Shown in pieces: positions 33,323 through 45,713 of a stretch of DNA of 64,000 nt. The notes under the pieces are model-generated. The model did not search any database. It was given only the letters and a program-made list of their open reading frames with translations, and was not told where the DNA came from. Numbering within the stretch: position 1 is the first letter of the stretch; every line of letters starts with the position of its first letter. The position numbers and the translations under genes were made by a program. The DNA comes from Kitagawia praeruptora (lineage: Eukaryota; Streptophyta; Magnoliopsida; Apiales; Apiaceae): the NCBI GenBank assembly GCA_037693485.1, contig CM075354.1:62605501-62669500 (forward strand). Direction: 5' to 3'.

Positions 33323-35126
33323 TCATAAGGGATTCCTTGCGTTCCATCATATTGGAGAGCATTTTCCTTTGAGGTTGATGCTAATCCAACACCTTCTTTT
33401 TCTATTGGAACGACAACTTTCTTCATCATTGATTTGAGAGTTTCTTCACCTTGAACAAACTTCCCCATTCCTTTATGAAGTCTCTTTATCTCATCCTCGA
33501 GTTCTTTGATTTTCTCAGCTTGTAGAATATCTTCTTGTGGAGCTTTTGTTTCTTCTTTCAACTTGCTGATATGAGTATATTTGAATCCTATTTCTTCATT
33601 CAGCTTGCTGATTTGAATATTTCTAGTTCCTAACTCTCCATTCAGCTTGCTGATTTGAGTATCTTTGGCTTCTATATCAGCTTTTAGCTCGCTGTTTTCT
33701 TTTTCCAGTGACAAATACTCTTCCATTGGAACATTTTTCTCCTTAGATTCATCATCTGAAGCTTTACTTGCAACTTGATCATTTGATGAGGATTCATCAA
33801 GTTTGAACGCTTCAAGGCATATATCTCTAGCCTTAATATCCGATCTTAGCTTGTTGAGTTCACTGACCAGCGTATTGTTCCTATTTTGTGTGTGCTTGTT
33901 GATGTGTTGTAGTTGAGAAATTTCAGCTTGAAGTGCACAGAACTCATCCATTGAAACAACCCTCTTTTCCTGCAATATTAGTTGTTCCAAACTAGTATTT
34001 TTAAATGTTTCATTGGAATAAAAAGAGTTTACCTCACTAGCATCCGATTCCGAATTTGAAACATCACTTTCAAGCAATACTTCTTCCGTGTTGTGTTGAA
34101 GTCTCTCAACATTAACCCCTACAAGTGCTAAATGAGCCAAGTCTATATTTGATTCGGCATTAGATGTTGTCTCATCATCGCTCCATGATATGAAAGCCCT
34201 AGAATTTTTCTTTTCCTTCCCAGAGATAGCATGCTGTTTCTTTTTGAACTTGAAGTAATCCGTTCTATAATGTCCTTGCTTGCCACATTCATAGCAATTT
34301 ATTTCTTTTAAATTTTTTGGGTATCTTTTGGATTTGGAGGATTTTTCCTTATCATCCTTTATCATTTTCTTCTTGTGCATGAGCCTTTTGATCTTTCTAG
34401 AAATTTCAGCGATGTCTTCATCAGATTCTGATTCTAACTCTGCTTCGTATTCCAGCTTGCTGTTTTTCGAATAAAGTGCTAAATTCTTCATCTTTGCAAC
34501 TGGAGATTGAGAGGATCTGGTTTGGCGAATACAGCCAAAGTATCCATAATTTCGATTAGAGGAGACGATTCTAAAGCCGTAACTTTAGGTGAGAAAGTCC
34601 ATGGTACTGCACTCAAGATCTTCATGTTTATTTCGGCTTGAGGTATTGTTTTCCCAAGTAGTTTGAGACCATTCATAGTTTTTTGAAATCTTGCTTGACT
34701 TTCCCTGATAGTCTCATCTTCCTTGACAATGAAACCTCCAAATTCATTCATCAATGTACTGAGTTTAACCTTCTTAAGAGATTTTGAACCTTTATGATAT
34801 AGTTCCAATGTGTCCCACATCTCTTTGGCAGATTTGCATGAGGAGACCTTATCACTTTCACTTGCGGAGAGACCAGTCATGATAGTATTCATTGCCCTGG
34901 TATTGTAGCTTTCCTTGATCAATTCAGCATCAGTAAGATCATCAATATCTTTCAGCTTGCTGTCTTTGTCAAGAAATATATAAGGACCTTTGTTGACAAA
35001 TCTCCATTCTAGTGGTTCCTTTGACAGGTGCATCTTCATACGCTCTTTCCACCAATTCTAGTTTTCAGTACCAAGAAGCAAAGGAGCACGGAGATTAGAT
35101 GAACCGAGAGGGTAATATTCAGCCAT
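33323..35126 (-). pseudogene. gag: Copia gag with stop, frameshift and insertion
   Basis: The frame starts at an ATG at 35126 (MAEYYPLGSSN) and meets a TAG at 35058-35060. It resumes at ATG 35039 (MKMHLSKEPLEW…) through the UBN2-type gag core (SAKEMWDTLELYHKG, …LMNEFGGFIVKEDE). At 34488-34491 it overlaps the next frame by ATGA, which is a frameshift. The second part carries a CCHC-type knuckle with its last Cys replaced (CYECGKQGHYRTDYF). It then has a long coiled coil with repeated QISKLN heptads. The Athila-like element interrupts it at 33322. Gag would form the particle; this copy is defective. Confidence 0.8.
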
Positions 35127-35169
35127 ATCGATCGATACTTTTCCTCTTACAGAAAGATTAGTATACCAA

Positions 35170-35183
35170 AGCTCTGATACCAA
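35170..35183 (-). promoter_or_regulatory. tRNA-iMet primer-binding site of Copia element
   Basis: On the minus strand TGGTATCAGAGC follows the 5' LTR after a two-base spacer. It is the classic initiator-tRNA complement used by plant Copia elements, and it fixes the orientation. Confidence 0.9.
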
Positions 35184-35184
35184 T

Positions 35185-36611
35185 TGAAAACACACCTAAA
35201 AGGCGGTTGAATAGGTGTATTATGGCTGATAGTGGTTAACTATGACCTGTTTTGATTTTTACCAGAAACGGCTTGCTGATATGACTTAACAGTTTAATAA
35301 CAGCAGGCTGAATTAACTAGTAATGCAGTGCAGTATGAAATGTGCAGAAAAATAAAATGAACACAAGATCTTTTAGCCATGTTCGACCCCTAATCCCCTA
35401 TGGTCTACGTCCTAGTCCCTTACCAACATGGTAAGAGAATATATTATTGATCACTATAAACCGATTACAAGATCAAACAATATATCTCCCTTTACACCCA
35501 ACTGCTTACAAAATGGCTTGCTGAATTGCTGTGCTGAACTAACTCTCTAAGCAATACTTCCCAAGTATCCTTCTCTAGTCTAGTTCTACCCACCCAAAGC
35601 CTTAAGCCAAACTTGTACATCAACTAATCTTTACAATTTGAACAATACAAAGTTTTGATAAATACAACTCAACCTATTGAACCCTCTGAAAGTATATGTT
35701 CGAATGTGTATGAGAGTTTGAGAGGTTTTCAAGAATTTAGCAAAGTGGCTCGAAGTTGTGTGTATATATGTTCTTGTTTTTGCACTTGGATTGTTATGTT
35801 GAACTGAGTAAGAACAACATATATATAGATAAACAAGAATGTTTGAAAAAATCTTTTTGAGACTCCTTGGATTTTTAATATTCGAACCATAAAACATGGA
35901 GCATTATGAAAGGAGAAGCGAAGGAGCTGTTGTCTTTTTAGTTGATAGGAGCGTGTATTTGATATATGAAAGAGAAGACATAGAATACAAGTGAAAGTGT
36001 TTGTATGGGGTTGGCTTATTAAATAATGAAAAGGTGAAACATTATTTAAAAGCAAGGTATAAGTTGTCCCCCACTTTACTTGAGTAGAGAATATTGAAGT
36101 GTACGATGGGTGTGAATAATTCAGAGGGTCCCTTACAATATTCCTAAATATATATCACAGATAGCTCCTTGAAAAACGTATGTTTTCTGAATTCTGTTAT
36201 TTCTGTCGCCCAGAATCAGCACGCTGATTTTGTAAAGACTGTGAATTCAACTTGCTAATATATGTAAGATGATCCATAATAGCTTGCTGAAAATTAACTA
36301 TTAGTCTGACTGAAATAATCCTGTAAAACTTAAAACAGCTTGCTGAAATGATAATAAATATGTAATACAGCTTGCTGAACAGGAGAATTTCTCTCCTGGA
36401 AATTTCACTAACAACAAGTAATAACAAGAATTATACCAACATAAAAGATTTCGCATAATCATTAAGATCAAAAATGTTAGTAGCACTAATATCATCCAAA
36501 ATATATGTAATCACATTATTATCAAAATCAAGAGCATGTCAGCATGTTAGTATAATATAACATTCCAAAATATATGTATTCATAGAATCATCAAAATCAA
36601 ATAGGCCAACA
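35185..36611 (-). repeat. 5' LTR of Copia element
   Basis: 1,427 bp, without the internal duplication seen in the other LTR. It carries most of the same GCTTGCTGA words. Confidence 0.9.
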
Positions 36612-36616
36612 AGAAC

Positions 36617-37123
36617 TACATAACATGAAATTTTGTTTCAAACATGCATTACAAGAAAAACAACTTCAGACAACGCTCAGAGAAAAAAGTGTTGCTCGAA
36701 ATCAACAGATAATAATTTTTTTTGTCCATGAAATAACATTGTCTGATCCATGATCAGTACAACGGTTTTAAAAACCACTGTGTAGATGTGGCCATGAAAA
36801 TCGAATCAGACAACCATTATAATTGTGATGTTGTGCAAATGAAGAGGCTTACACAACTGTTTTCATATACCATTGTGTGATTATAATTCACACAACGGAA
36901 TATTTAACCCTTGTTAAATCCGTAGAATGAGACAACAGTTGCAGGTGTGGTGTTATGCAAATGATTATGGTTACACAACGGTTACTTATTACTATTGTGT
37001 TATTTCAAATCATACAACGAGTTATCTAACCGTTGTTTGAGCAAACTCAATCTAATATGTATACTTATATCTATATCGTATATGTACACATATGTATACT
37101 TTTTTAAAAAATATATATATATA
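36617..37123. mobile_element. CACTA-like subterminal repeat fragment
   Basis: A near-CACTA edge ('cattacaagaaaaacaac', 36648) is followed by repeated ACAACGG/CCGTTGT words up to about 37040. It resembles 4886-5213 and 10441-11710. No right terminus was found. Confidence 0.4.
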
Positions 37124-37644
37124 GGGGGCTACTCCAATACAAACCTCCTTAAAATACAAACCTACAAACCAAGCAAAATTTAATATTTCAAGCTAATCTA
37201 ATGACCAAACTAGGGGTACCCCAATACAAAAAACGTTTAAAATAATTGGCTCTATCCAACAAAAAAAAAAATCACTGTTCACGTGATGACGTGGCAGTGG
37301 ATTTCACTGGTTAACGGTGCTTCGCACCTTCTTGTACGGCGCTTCGCGCCTTTATCATTCTAAAGTTGTAAGGAATGGCAATCAATGGTAAAGGCAATAG
37401 ACGATTGACGGGTGTGTCGAGGGCCTTCGGCCCTCATGACTACCTAACTCATCCGTTTACTGTCTTAAATGCTTCGCATTTCCACGGCAAGTTTTTTTTT
37501 TTTTTTTTGTTGGATAGAGCCAATTATTTTAAGCAACTTTTGTGAAGGTACCCTTGGCGGGAACCTTAGAATAAATCAAATATAATTAATTTAGTGTTGG
37601 TTTGTAGGTTCTCATTTTAAGAATGGTTTGTATTTGAGCACTTG

Positions 37645-37646
<2 letters not shown>
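37124..37646. mobile_element. MITE with ~140-bp inverted ends inside a TA repeat
   Basis: The left end GGGGGCTACTCCAATAC and the right end in reverse complement GGCAAGTGCTCAAATAC start long imperfect inverted repeats. These share 'aaaataattggctctatcca' near their inner ends. Both flanks are TA dinucleotides, consistent with a duplicated TA-rich target. The core (37300-37490) has small palindromes such as GGCCTTCGGCC. No coding content. Confidence 0.7.

Positions 37647-37697
<51 letters not shown>
37647..37697. repeat. (TA)n microsatellite
   Basis: An uninterrupted TA run of about 51 bp adjoins the MITE on its right. Confidence 0.95.
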
Positions 37698-37700
<3 letters not shown>

Positions 37701-37723
37701 AAGGACATTGGTATCATTGTCAT

Positions 37724-38196
37724 CAGAGCTGTAAACGAACCGAACTCGGACGAACTTTTAACGAACAGGAACAAATTCTTAATGAACTGAACAATGTTCG
37801 GTAAGCTTATCGGACAATTTTTCTTATCCGAACTCGAGTTCGGTAATGAATCGAACCGAACACGAACTGTTCGCAAACATACCGAACCGAACACAAACCG
37901 AACACGAACAGTTCGGTAATTATATATATAATATTGTATAACAAATTAATATAATAACTTGAAAATAAAAAAAATAAAACAAAATTGTAAATATTATTGT
38001 TTTTATCGAACGAACCGAACTCGGACGAACTCTTAACGAACTCAGACGAAATCTTAACGAACCGAACAATGTTCGGTAACCTTAACGAACAGATACTCTT
38101 ACCGAACTCGAGTTCGGTAAGCTTATCGGACGAGCTAACCGAACACGAACGAACGAACCGAGCTTAACGAACTGTTCGGTTCGATAAACAGCTCTA
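37724..38196. mobile_element. hAT-type MITE with CCGAAC repeats
   Basis: The ends CAGAGCTGTAAACGAACCG and, in reverse complement, TAGAGCTGTTTATCGAACCG are inverted repeats. The flanks ATTGTCAT (37716-37723) and ATTGTTAT (38197-38204) match at seven of eight positions. The interior is dominated by CGAAC, CCGAAC and GTTCGGT words. No transposase. Confidence 0.75.
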
Positions 38197-38204
38197 ATTG
38201 TTAT

Positions 38205-38804
38205 GTTTTTAAGTTAGGATCTACGCTTAGAGTTCGGGATAATTAGTATAGATTTATTTGGTCAAATTCAAATTATTTTTTTAACGATTCATGACATATT
38301 TTAGTCACCGAAAGTTCTTCAACTTTCTCCTGGGTTTCAACGTGGATCGTCACATCTGTTTTTTAATATCTATATTATAGAGATTGATCATGCACTACCA
38401 TATCACTTTAAATCTCAGATGACATGACCGATATTCTCATATGAACCTATCAGGACTTTAGGCAGCAAAGGATGACCTAGCTACTTGGAAAATGAACTGG
38501 TAAATTTATCAAGATTTTGCACAGACACAAAGACGACTTTCTATCAATTAAACACGATAATTTTGATCATAAATTTGAAACAAACAAGACGAAAACAATC
38601 TTAGATATTACATGTATATCTTTAATCCAAAGTTTTGGGCATGGCTGGCACAGAACGTTGGCATCAAGTATGGGTGCATCATACACAAACAAATTAATAT
38701 ATGAGATAGGTGAACAAGTTGAACACAACATCAGGATTTCCATAGTTAATCACATGGAGCAATACAAGAACAGTTTGATGGACACCAAAGCATAAAAAGT
38801 AAGC
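38205..38804. other. Downstream flank of PEX4
   Basis: No gene is recognised. The last 200-300 bases before 38805 probably hold the 3' UTR and polyadenylation region of PEX4 (minus strand). A 92-codon plus-strand frame here has no recognisable domain and is judged incidental. Confidence 0.5.
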
Positions 38805-41800
38805 TCATCCTTTCTTTGGCATTGCTGCAAGGTTAGTATACATCCTTGCCATGGACTGGAATCCTCTAATATCACCAGATCGAAGAAGATTGCCTAGGCA
38901 GAGATTAGGAAGAAACAATTAGGTTTTGATTTCTGACTTGTAATTTTGTGCAACTCCACCAAACTCTCAAAAAGATAAGACAGGAGTAGTTAAATCAAAT
39001 TCATGAAAGAAAAGTTAAGCAAGTTGCTGAAAATTTTCTATGCACCCATGTATAGAATGAAAATTTTCTGATGTACTGAACAATATTAAAACGTAGCCTT
39101 TCAGTACAACAGATTTTCATGTTCACACAGTTCACAGAAATACAGCAAAAAAAAAGGAAGAAGAAACAAAGCCACATAGACTTTCTGGCTTAATTGTCAG
39201 AATGAAGCCCCTAAAGATTCTCAAGGCGGCTTCATATATAAAACATGTGGGAATGGAATTAACCATTATTGTTTGGCCTAAAAGAACTACACAAAGCAGA
39301 AGAAAAAGATTGGGATTTAGGTAAGTACACATTCCCCGACATCTTGTGTCTCTTCTTCCCTAAAACAGCCCTAAGAACATATAAATAAACCCATTAACCA
39401 ATCCTCCAAAGCACGATAACAGTGGCAGAAATGACAAGTTCATTTAATTTTAACAGATTGTCTTAATTCATAGCAGTGGTTAACCATTAAACATACTTTG
39501 TTTTAACTTTTAACTGTCTATCTTAAAGCCAAAACATAATAATACTTGAGTGACCTTTACCCGAATCACAATTTAGTGGACTGTCAGGTTCTGGGTGGGC
39601 CATCAGAGCAATTATGGCCCTACAAACAGATTGTAGTGTCCAAGCTGGGCTCCATGCATTCTTCAAGATATCAAGACAAATCTCTCCTGTCTGCATGTAT
39701 CAAAGTAAATGCACGTAAATAATTAATTGAAGTGACATCAGCATTGGGCAATATTGATCGCTATATAGCTTCCTTATGCAAGATGCATCATTCAATTCTT
39801 AATTTTTTTCCAATGGCTAATGCAGATGTTCTAAAACAAATAACATTTAAAACTCTTAGAAAACCATCAAGAAAAGAAAAGACAGGAATAAAACAGAATT
39901 AGTTTAGTAGCAACAAAATAGAAGGAAACAGAACCTGCAAAATTAAACAGCTATGGCCATCGTCCATGGTTCAAACCAATTCGATATTTGGTACAATTGC
40001 ATAAATAATTGTATATATAGTCCCACATCATACTTGCCAAATTCCAGCAGCAATAGGACACATTAACAGTTCCAAATGGTATATGTTATAGTATGAAAGT
40101 ATAACAAATCAGCAAATTGCAGATTTACGTAAATTAAAATTGTGCTTCAGAGAGATAGACAGTTTTAAGTTATATCCATCTTTCAAAGAAAATTCAAATT
40201 TACTAAGTTTCGCCATTTCCTCCACATACTGATTGCTTATGGCTACATCTCTTGGACAATTTAATTTAACTACACAAAACAATTAGGGATCTGTCATTCA
40301 CTAATCTTTTCCTACCACTTAGCAAACTTACAAGAACTATAGGCACAATTGAAGCTACCACTTCACATTCACAATCATGTTCCAAAAATGGGGGGAAAAA
40401 AGGTAAAAAAAAAAAAAGGTATTTACCTTGAAATGTACATTTGGATGAAATATTTTTGTTAAGAATCGCACTTGAGGAGGCTGCAAAGGATACTGCTCAG
40501 GGACTGAGAAGGCAAGCTGGAACACACCAGCTTCATAAGGAGTTTCTGAAGGGCCCTGAAGATGGCACTTAGTCAGTAAAAGAATACTGCAACTTTATAC
40601 GCTAATGGGGGAAACATACCTTGATAAGAGCAGTCCACTTAAATATGTTGGAATCGTCGCAGACAAGTTGAATATCTGGGTCAGCGGATTTCTCCCGCTG
40701 CACCTCTTTGTATTCCTTGAACAGTCTAGCACGTGATGCCTGCGACATATACCAATATGTTTTGGTAATCATAGAAAGGCAAGAACTTCTAATGAGTGCA
40801 CTTGTTGATTGAAGAGTACTCAAAGCTAGGTACTAAATCAAGTGTTTGTCTTCAAGGTACTAATAATATAGTTTCTTATTAAGAAGCCATTTGTAAATGA
40901 AATAAACTGATAGCTATGGCATGAAATGTTAAATATAAATCCAAATCTAAACTATACTATTAAAGCCATACCGCAGATAATCTATTGGTCGGTACTTGGG
41001 GACTAACATACTGCAAATAGTTTGGATTATCATAATAGCACGATATAAAGACCGAACTGCAATTTTTTGCACAATAGTAATGGCAAAATATTGTGGTTAA
41101 GATAGTATGAGATTAATTGGGTGAAAAGTATAAACTTTTACAACATTTATTAAAAGGCTGAATACATATTCAGGCACTTGAACTTTAAAATAAAAACCTA
41201 TCATGCCCCTGACCTTTAAAAGAGACCTATAGTACCCATAAAATCTATTATTCCCTTGTATATAAGCCCTGCTGTAGAATACTCAATCGCGTGCAGTTTA
41301 AACTCGTTTAAACTCATAAATAATATTTTAGAATAAAATTTATAAACATATTAAATAGAAAAGAAGGGTTTCTAGGTTTTATTTGCATGTCAAAACAAGA
41401 AAATGTTTCGTATTCCTCAGAGAAAACTAGACGATGATGTTCAATCTTCTCTGAAACACAAACCTGCAATTCAAGTAAGTCTTTCTTCTCTTCTACTCTC
41501 CTCTTATAATGGCTGAAAGAGAAGTTTATCTTAGATTTATTCATGGTGGCATATTTGTAACTGAGGGAATATTGCAGTATAAAGGGGGAAGTATTTTAGA
41601 AATTGATAAACCCATTGATGTTGATAAATTATCTCTTTTTGATATTCAATCGTATGTAAGTGAGCTTGGATATACAAAATTTACCTTGTATCACAAAAAC
41701 AAAATACATGGTTTGGATATTTATAATGTGGTTCAGAGCGACCAAAAAGTTTTAGAGATTGCAGAAGCTGCAAAAGACAAAGATTATTTGATTTTTTGTG

Positions 41801-44800
41801 TTGAGTCTTCTATTCAGAAAGAAAGTGTTGTTATTGATTTAAGTGTAAATATGAAAAAGAACCAAAAAAGAAAAGGAAAGGGAAAAGTAAATGAAAATCT
41901 GAACTAAGGAACATTACAACTTGGTGAGGCCGGGATGGATTTGGGATTTGAAGATTTTTATGATGGAAGAGTCTATAAATATAAATGGTTCCGCGAATGA
42001 TGAGATATATGATAGTTCAGACCCAGGAGAGTTATGTGACTCAGATGAAGATGGATTTGCATGTCAAAGGGAGTGGAACAAGGATAGGCGTCATGATCCA
42101 AGTACTGCAGTACCGGCTTGGCAATTAGGGATGATTTTTCTAAATGTTCAGCAATTTTGGGAGGCAGTGACAAAGTATGCTATTGGAAAGGGAGTGTGCT
42201 TGGGCAACTTTTGAGGTCAAACGTAAAGACAAACTTGCTGAAATGGATAAGCTCGGAAAAGGTTCAGTTGAAGATCTATTAAACTATAACAAGACTACTT
42301 GGTGTAGAGCTTTTTTCAACTTCGATTGTAAATCTGATGTGGTTGATAATAACATGTCTGAGACGTTTAATTCGTGGATTTTGGGACCAAGATGCAAGAG
42401 CATTATCACTATGTTAGAAGAGATCAGGTTGATGGTAATGAACAGGATGACAAGGATGAGAGATTTTTGCAACACTTGGATTTCCAATATATCACCGGTC
42501 GTGATGGCAAAATTAGAAGAGAACAAACTGCATTCAATGAATTGTCAGATAGAGTGGAATGGTGATATGGGATTTGAAATAGTCGACGGAAATTATGGAC
42601 ATATTGTTGATTTAAACATGAAGAAGTGCACTTGTAGGGCATGGGAGCTTAGTGGAATTCCATGTGCACATGCTATTACAATGTATCACCGAAATTTATC
42701 CCCTGAAAATTATGTCTCCGAATGGTATCACAAATCTAAGTTTCTTGAATCTTACGCTAATTACATTCAACCAATGAGGGGAATGAGATTGTGGCCTGAG
42801 TCTACAAATCCAATAATGGTACAAGGTGAACAAGAGAAGAAGCCGGGAAGACCTAAGCGAGCTAGAAGGAAAGACAAGGATGAGCCAAAAAAGTACAGAA
42901 AGATTTCAAGAAAAGGACTTCAGATGACTTGTACTACTTGTCAGACCACAGGACATAACAAGTCTTGTTGTCCAAGAAAGAGTGCTCAGGAAACACTAGT
43001 AAGCATATTTTTAATTAACAAAGTAATTAATCTTGCAATGTTTATTTAATTTAACTATGTTTTTTATCTTGTATTCTTGTAGAATTCTGGACCTTCTAAT
43101 TCTACTGGACAAACAAGTGGTACACAAGGTAGGGGACGTGGAGTTAGGGGGTCAGGACCATCGACTAGAGGAAGAGGATTCTCGACAAGAGGAAGAGGAC
43201 TAGGTGCGAGAGGACTTGCACCACTGCAAAAGCCAACTAAAAATTCCAGTCAAGTAAACATCGATCTTGGATTCAAGGCACCAGGATTGAAGTGGAAAGA
43301 TAAGATGCAGTTACTACAAGACAATTGCAACAAAAGCGTGACATAATGCAGATGAATTTATCTCGAAAATCAGTTGAAGACCTGTGTTACTCAGACTCTT
43401 CATTTTACCTTGAAGTACCGGTGTCGGACACTCGACACTGGGACATGGACACTCGGACTTGGACACTTATTTTAAGCCAAAAACATGTACATTTTCAAAA
43501 TGTGGCCGAGTCTGACACTTGGGCACGTACCCATGTCGGACACTTATAGCCGAGTCCGAGTAACATAGTTGAAGACAACCGCAACCCATCTGGAGGAGTC
43601 ACTAGAAATAACTAGTAGTACTTTGAATTTTTGTTATGTTTTTACTTTGAACTTTGTCTCTTGGAATGAACTTGTCTTCTGGTAGTAGAGCAAACTCAAT
43701 AGCTTGCTTAAAATATTGCATGTTTTGGCCTCAATTTTGTGTCTAAATTATTTTTTTGGATAAGATATTGCTTAAAAAGTATTGGTAATTTAGAATGAAA
43801 AGAAAAAAATAATATTACACTCTAGTTGTGAATTAGTAATTTGTATCTTATGTAAAATATAATATTATATATTAAATTGTAATTCCATACTAGTATTGAT
43901 AAAAATTAAAAAACCCGAAAAAAAAAAAAGAACCGAGAAATTATTATTACTGAAACAAGAAAACTAGCAAAAAAAATAATAATAACCACTCTCACGCGCC
44001 ATTTATGTGTCTGTGGTGTACAATGAAAATGAGTGTTTAAATATTAAGGAAATGTAAAGGGTAAGGGTATAGTAGGTCTCTTTTAAAGGTCAGGGGCATG
44101 ATAGGTTTTTACTTTAAAGTTTAAGGGCCCTAGCATGCATTCAGCCTTTATTAAAATATATAAGTTAGCTATTAAAAATGAACTTTTAAAAATTTGATCT
44201 TATGTAGTTAAAAAAACAATTGGATTAAAACATAGAGGAGAGTTTAAAAAGAACAGACTTTTAAAAAATTAGTATTTTATATAGTGTTCTGGGTTAAAAT
44301 ATATATTTGAATACTAAATCACGAGTTTCTATTAACTGAATCATATTATATAACTACAGCAAACATGCAATATCTATACAATTTATTAATTATATCATTT
44401 CATTCTTATTATAAGACCAGAAACCAGCCCGTGCCTTAAATGGGTTCCACAATTCTTGTGTTCTTTGTAAAAGCAGTATGTAGCTTAATTATTATCAAAG
44501 CTCTGATATTCCAAACATATATCTGACTAACGTTAAAATACTAAGTATCCTACAACATTATATAAATCACATCCAATGTCTAAATTATGTAGTTTAAAAC
44601 CGCTAAATATTTTTATGCCATAACAATAGATAGCATATATATAGTTGTCAAAAATGTAAATCTGAGGAGGGTAAACAGATATGGGGCCGAGCATATACAG
44701 CATAGTTGTCAATGCGTCGCCTAGGAAGAAAAGTGGTCAAAAATGAATAGGCATCCTTACTGCCTTGATTTTTATAGGTTAGGAGAATTAGGCGATGCTT

Positions 44801-45671
44801 AGCGCCTAGCTGTACACTAGGCGAACTAGGCGTTCATCAACAAAAATGTAAAATTCTCGTACATGATTTGACTTTAATTATTGTCATAATTGAGTGAGTA
44901 CATGGTCTGATGTTGCTTATTGTCATCTTTGAGTGGTAAAATACATAAAATTGAACCGTTAAACTCATAACAAAAATCTCAAAACTAAACAAACAAAAGT
45001 TTATAAAATCTATCTGATTCAATCAAATAAACTAAGCATTACACTAATGTAATTGACATTAAATTTATCGAAAATATCTACATAATATATGATGCATATG
45101 CCTATATAAAGCCAAACGTCTAATTCGCCTAGTCGGGCACCTCAACGCCTAGTTGTTGAGGTGGTTGGTTATCGTCTTAGTTCTCCGATTGCCTTGAAAA
45201 GTACGAAATACAACCGAACTAATGGCAACGCCTCGGATCTTTAAAACTAACCAGAATCTTTATCAGAGGATAACAATTAAAAAGTATGAGTAATGGGGAG
45301 AAATCAACTAGATATGATACAAAGCAGACCCTTGAACCATAACAAACAAAGGCAAATGGAAATCAGCAAAATTAGGATTTGCAGAAAGAACCCAAGTGAA
45401 GTAGCCATTTTCAACTCATCACCACAAAAGACAGAAAGGCTTTGCAGTTTTGAACTTTGATTACAATATTGCATTTATTGTTACCAAAATGATCGGGAGA
45501 GTCATCTGCTAAAAATCAAAACTGAGCTAAATTAACCATAATTCAATGAATTAAACATGATTGTTGTAACTAATTTGAGACATATTACTTATTATCATGT
45601 ACATAAGATAATCAATTCAAGCCTAAACACACACACACACAAAGAGAGAGAGAGAGAGGGAGAGGGAGAGA

Positions 45672-45713
<42 letters not shown>

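Larger units (their letters stand above)
23860..36611 (-). mobile_element. Gag-only Copia retrotransposon, split by an Athila-like element
   Basis: The LTRs begin TGAAAACACACC and end ATAGGCCAACA, with the 5-bp duplication AGAAC at 23855-23859 and 36612-36616. The orientation is minus. A tRNA-iMet primer-binding site adjoins the right (5') LTR and a polypurine tract adjoins the left (3') LTR. The interior codes only gag; no protease, integrase or reverse transcriptase is present. It is therefore a non-autonomous element that would need a relative's enzymes. The Athila-like element 26497-33317 sits inside its gag. Confidence 0.9.
41156..44146 (+). mobile_element. Mutator-like element in PEX4 intron 1
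   Basis: Terminal inverted repeats of about 75 bp start GGCTGAAT and share AAAAACCTATCATGCCCCTG. The flanking 10-mers TTTATTAAAA (41146-41155 and 44147-44156) are identical, as expected for MULE insertion. At 2,991 bp it carries remains of a MuDR-type transposase but lacks the catalytic core. It lies antisense to PEX4. A smaller MITE sits inside it at 43382-43566. Confidence 0.92.

Noticed and set aside
38517..38795. 92-codon plus-strand frame as a gene
   Set aside because: It lies over the probable PEX4 3' UTR on the opposite strand, with no recognisable domain or splice context.
40602..40823. PEX4 exon 2 as a 73-codon stand-alone gene
   Set aside because: It is one exon of PEX4; the extension upstream and downstream is intron sequence.
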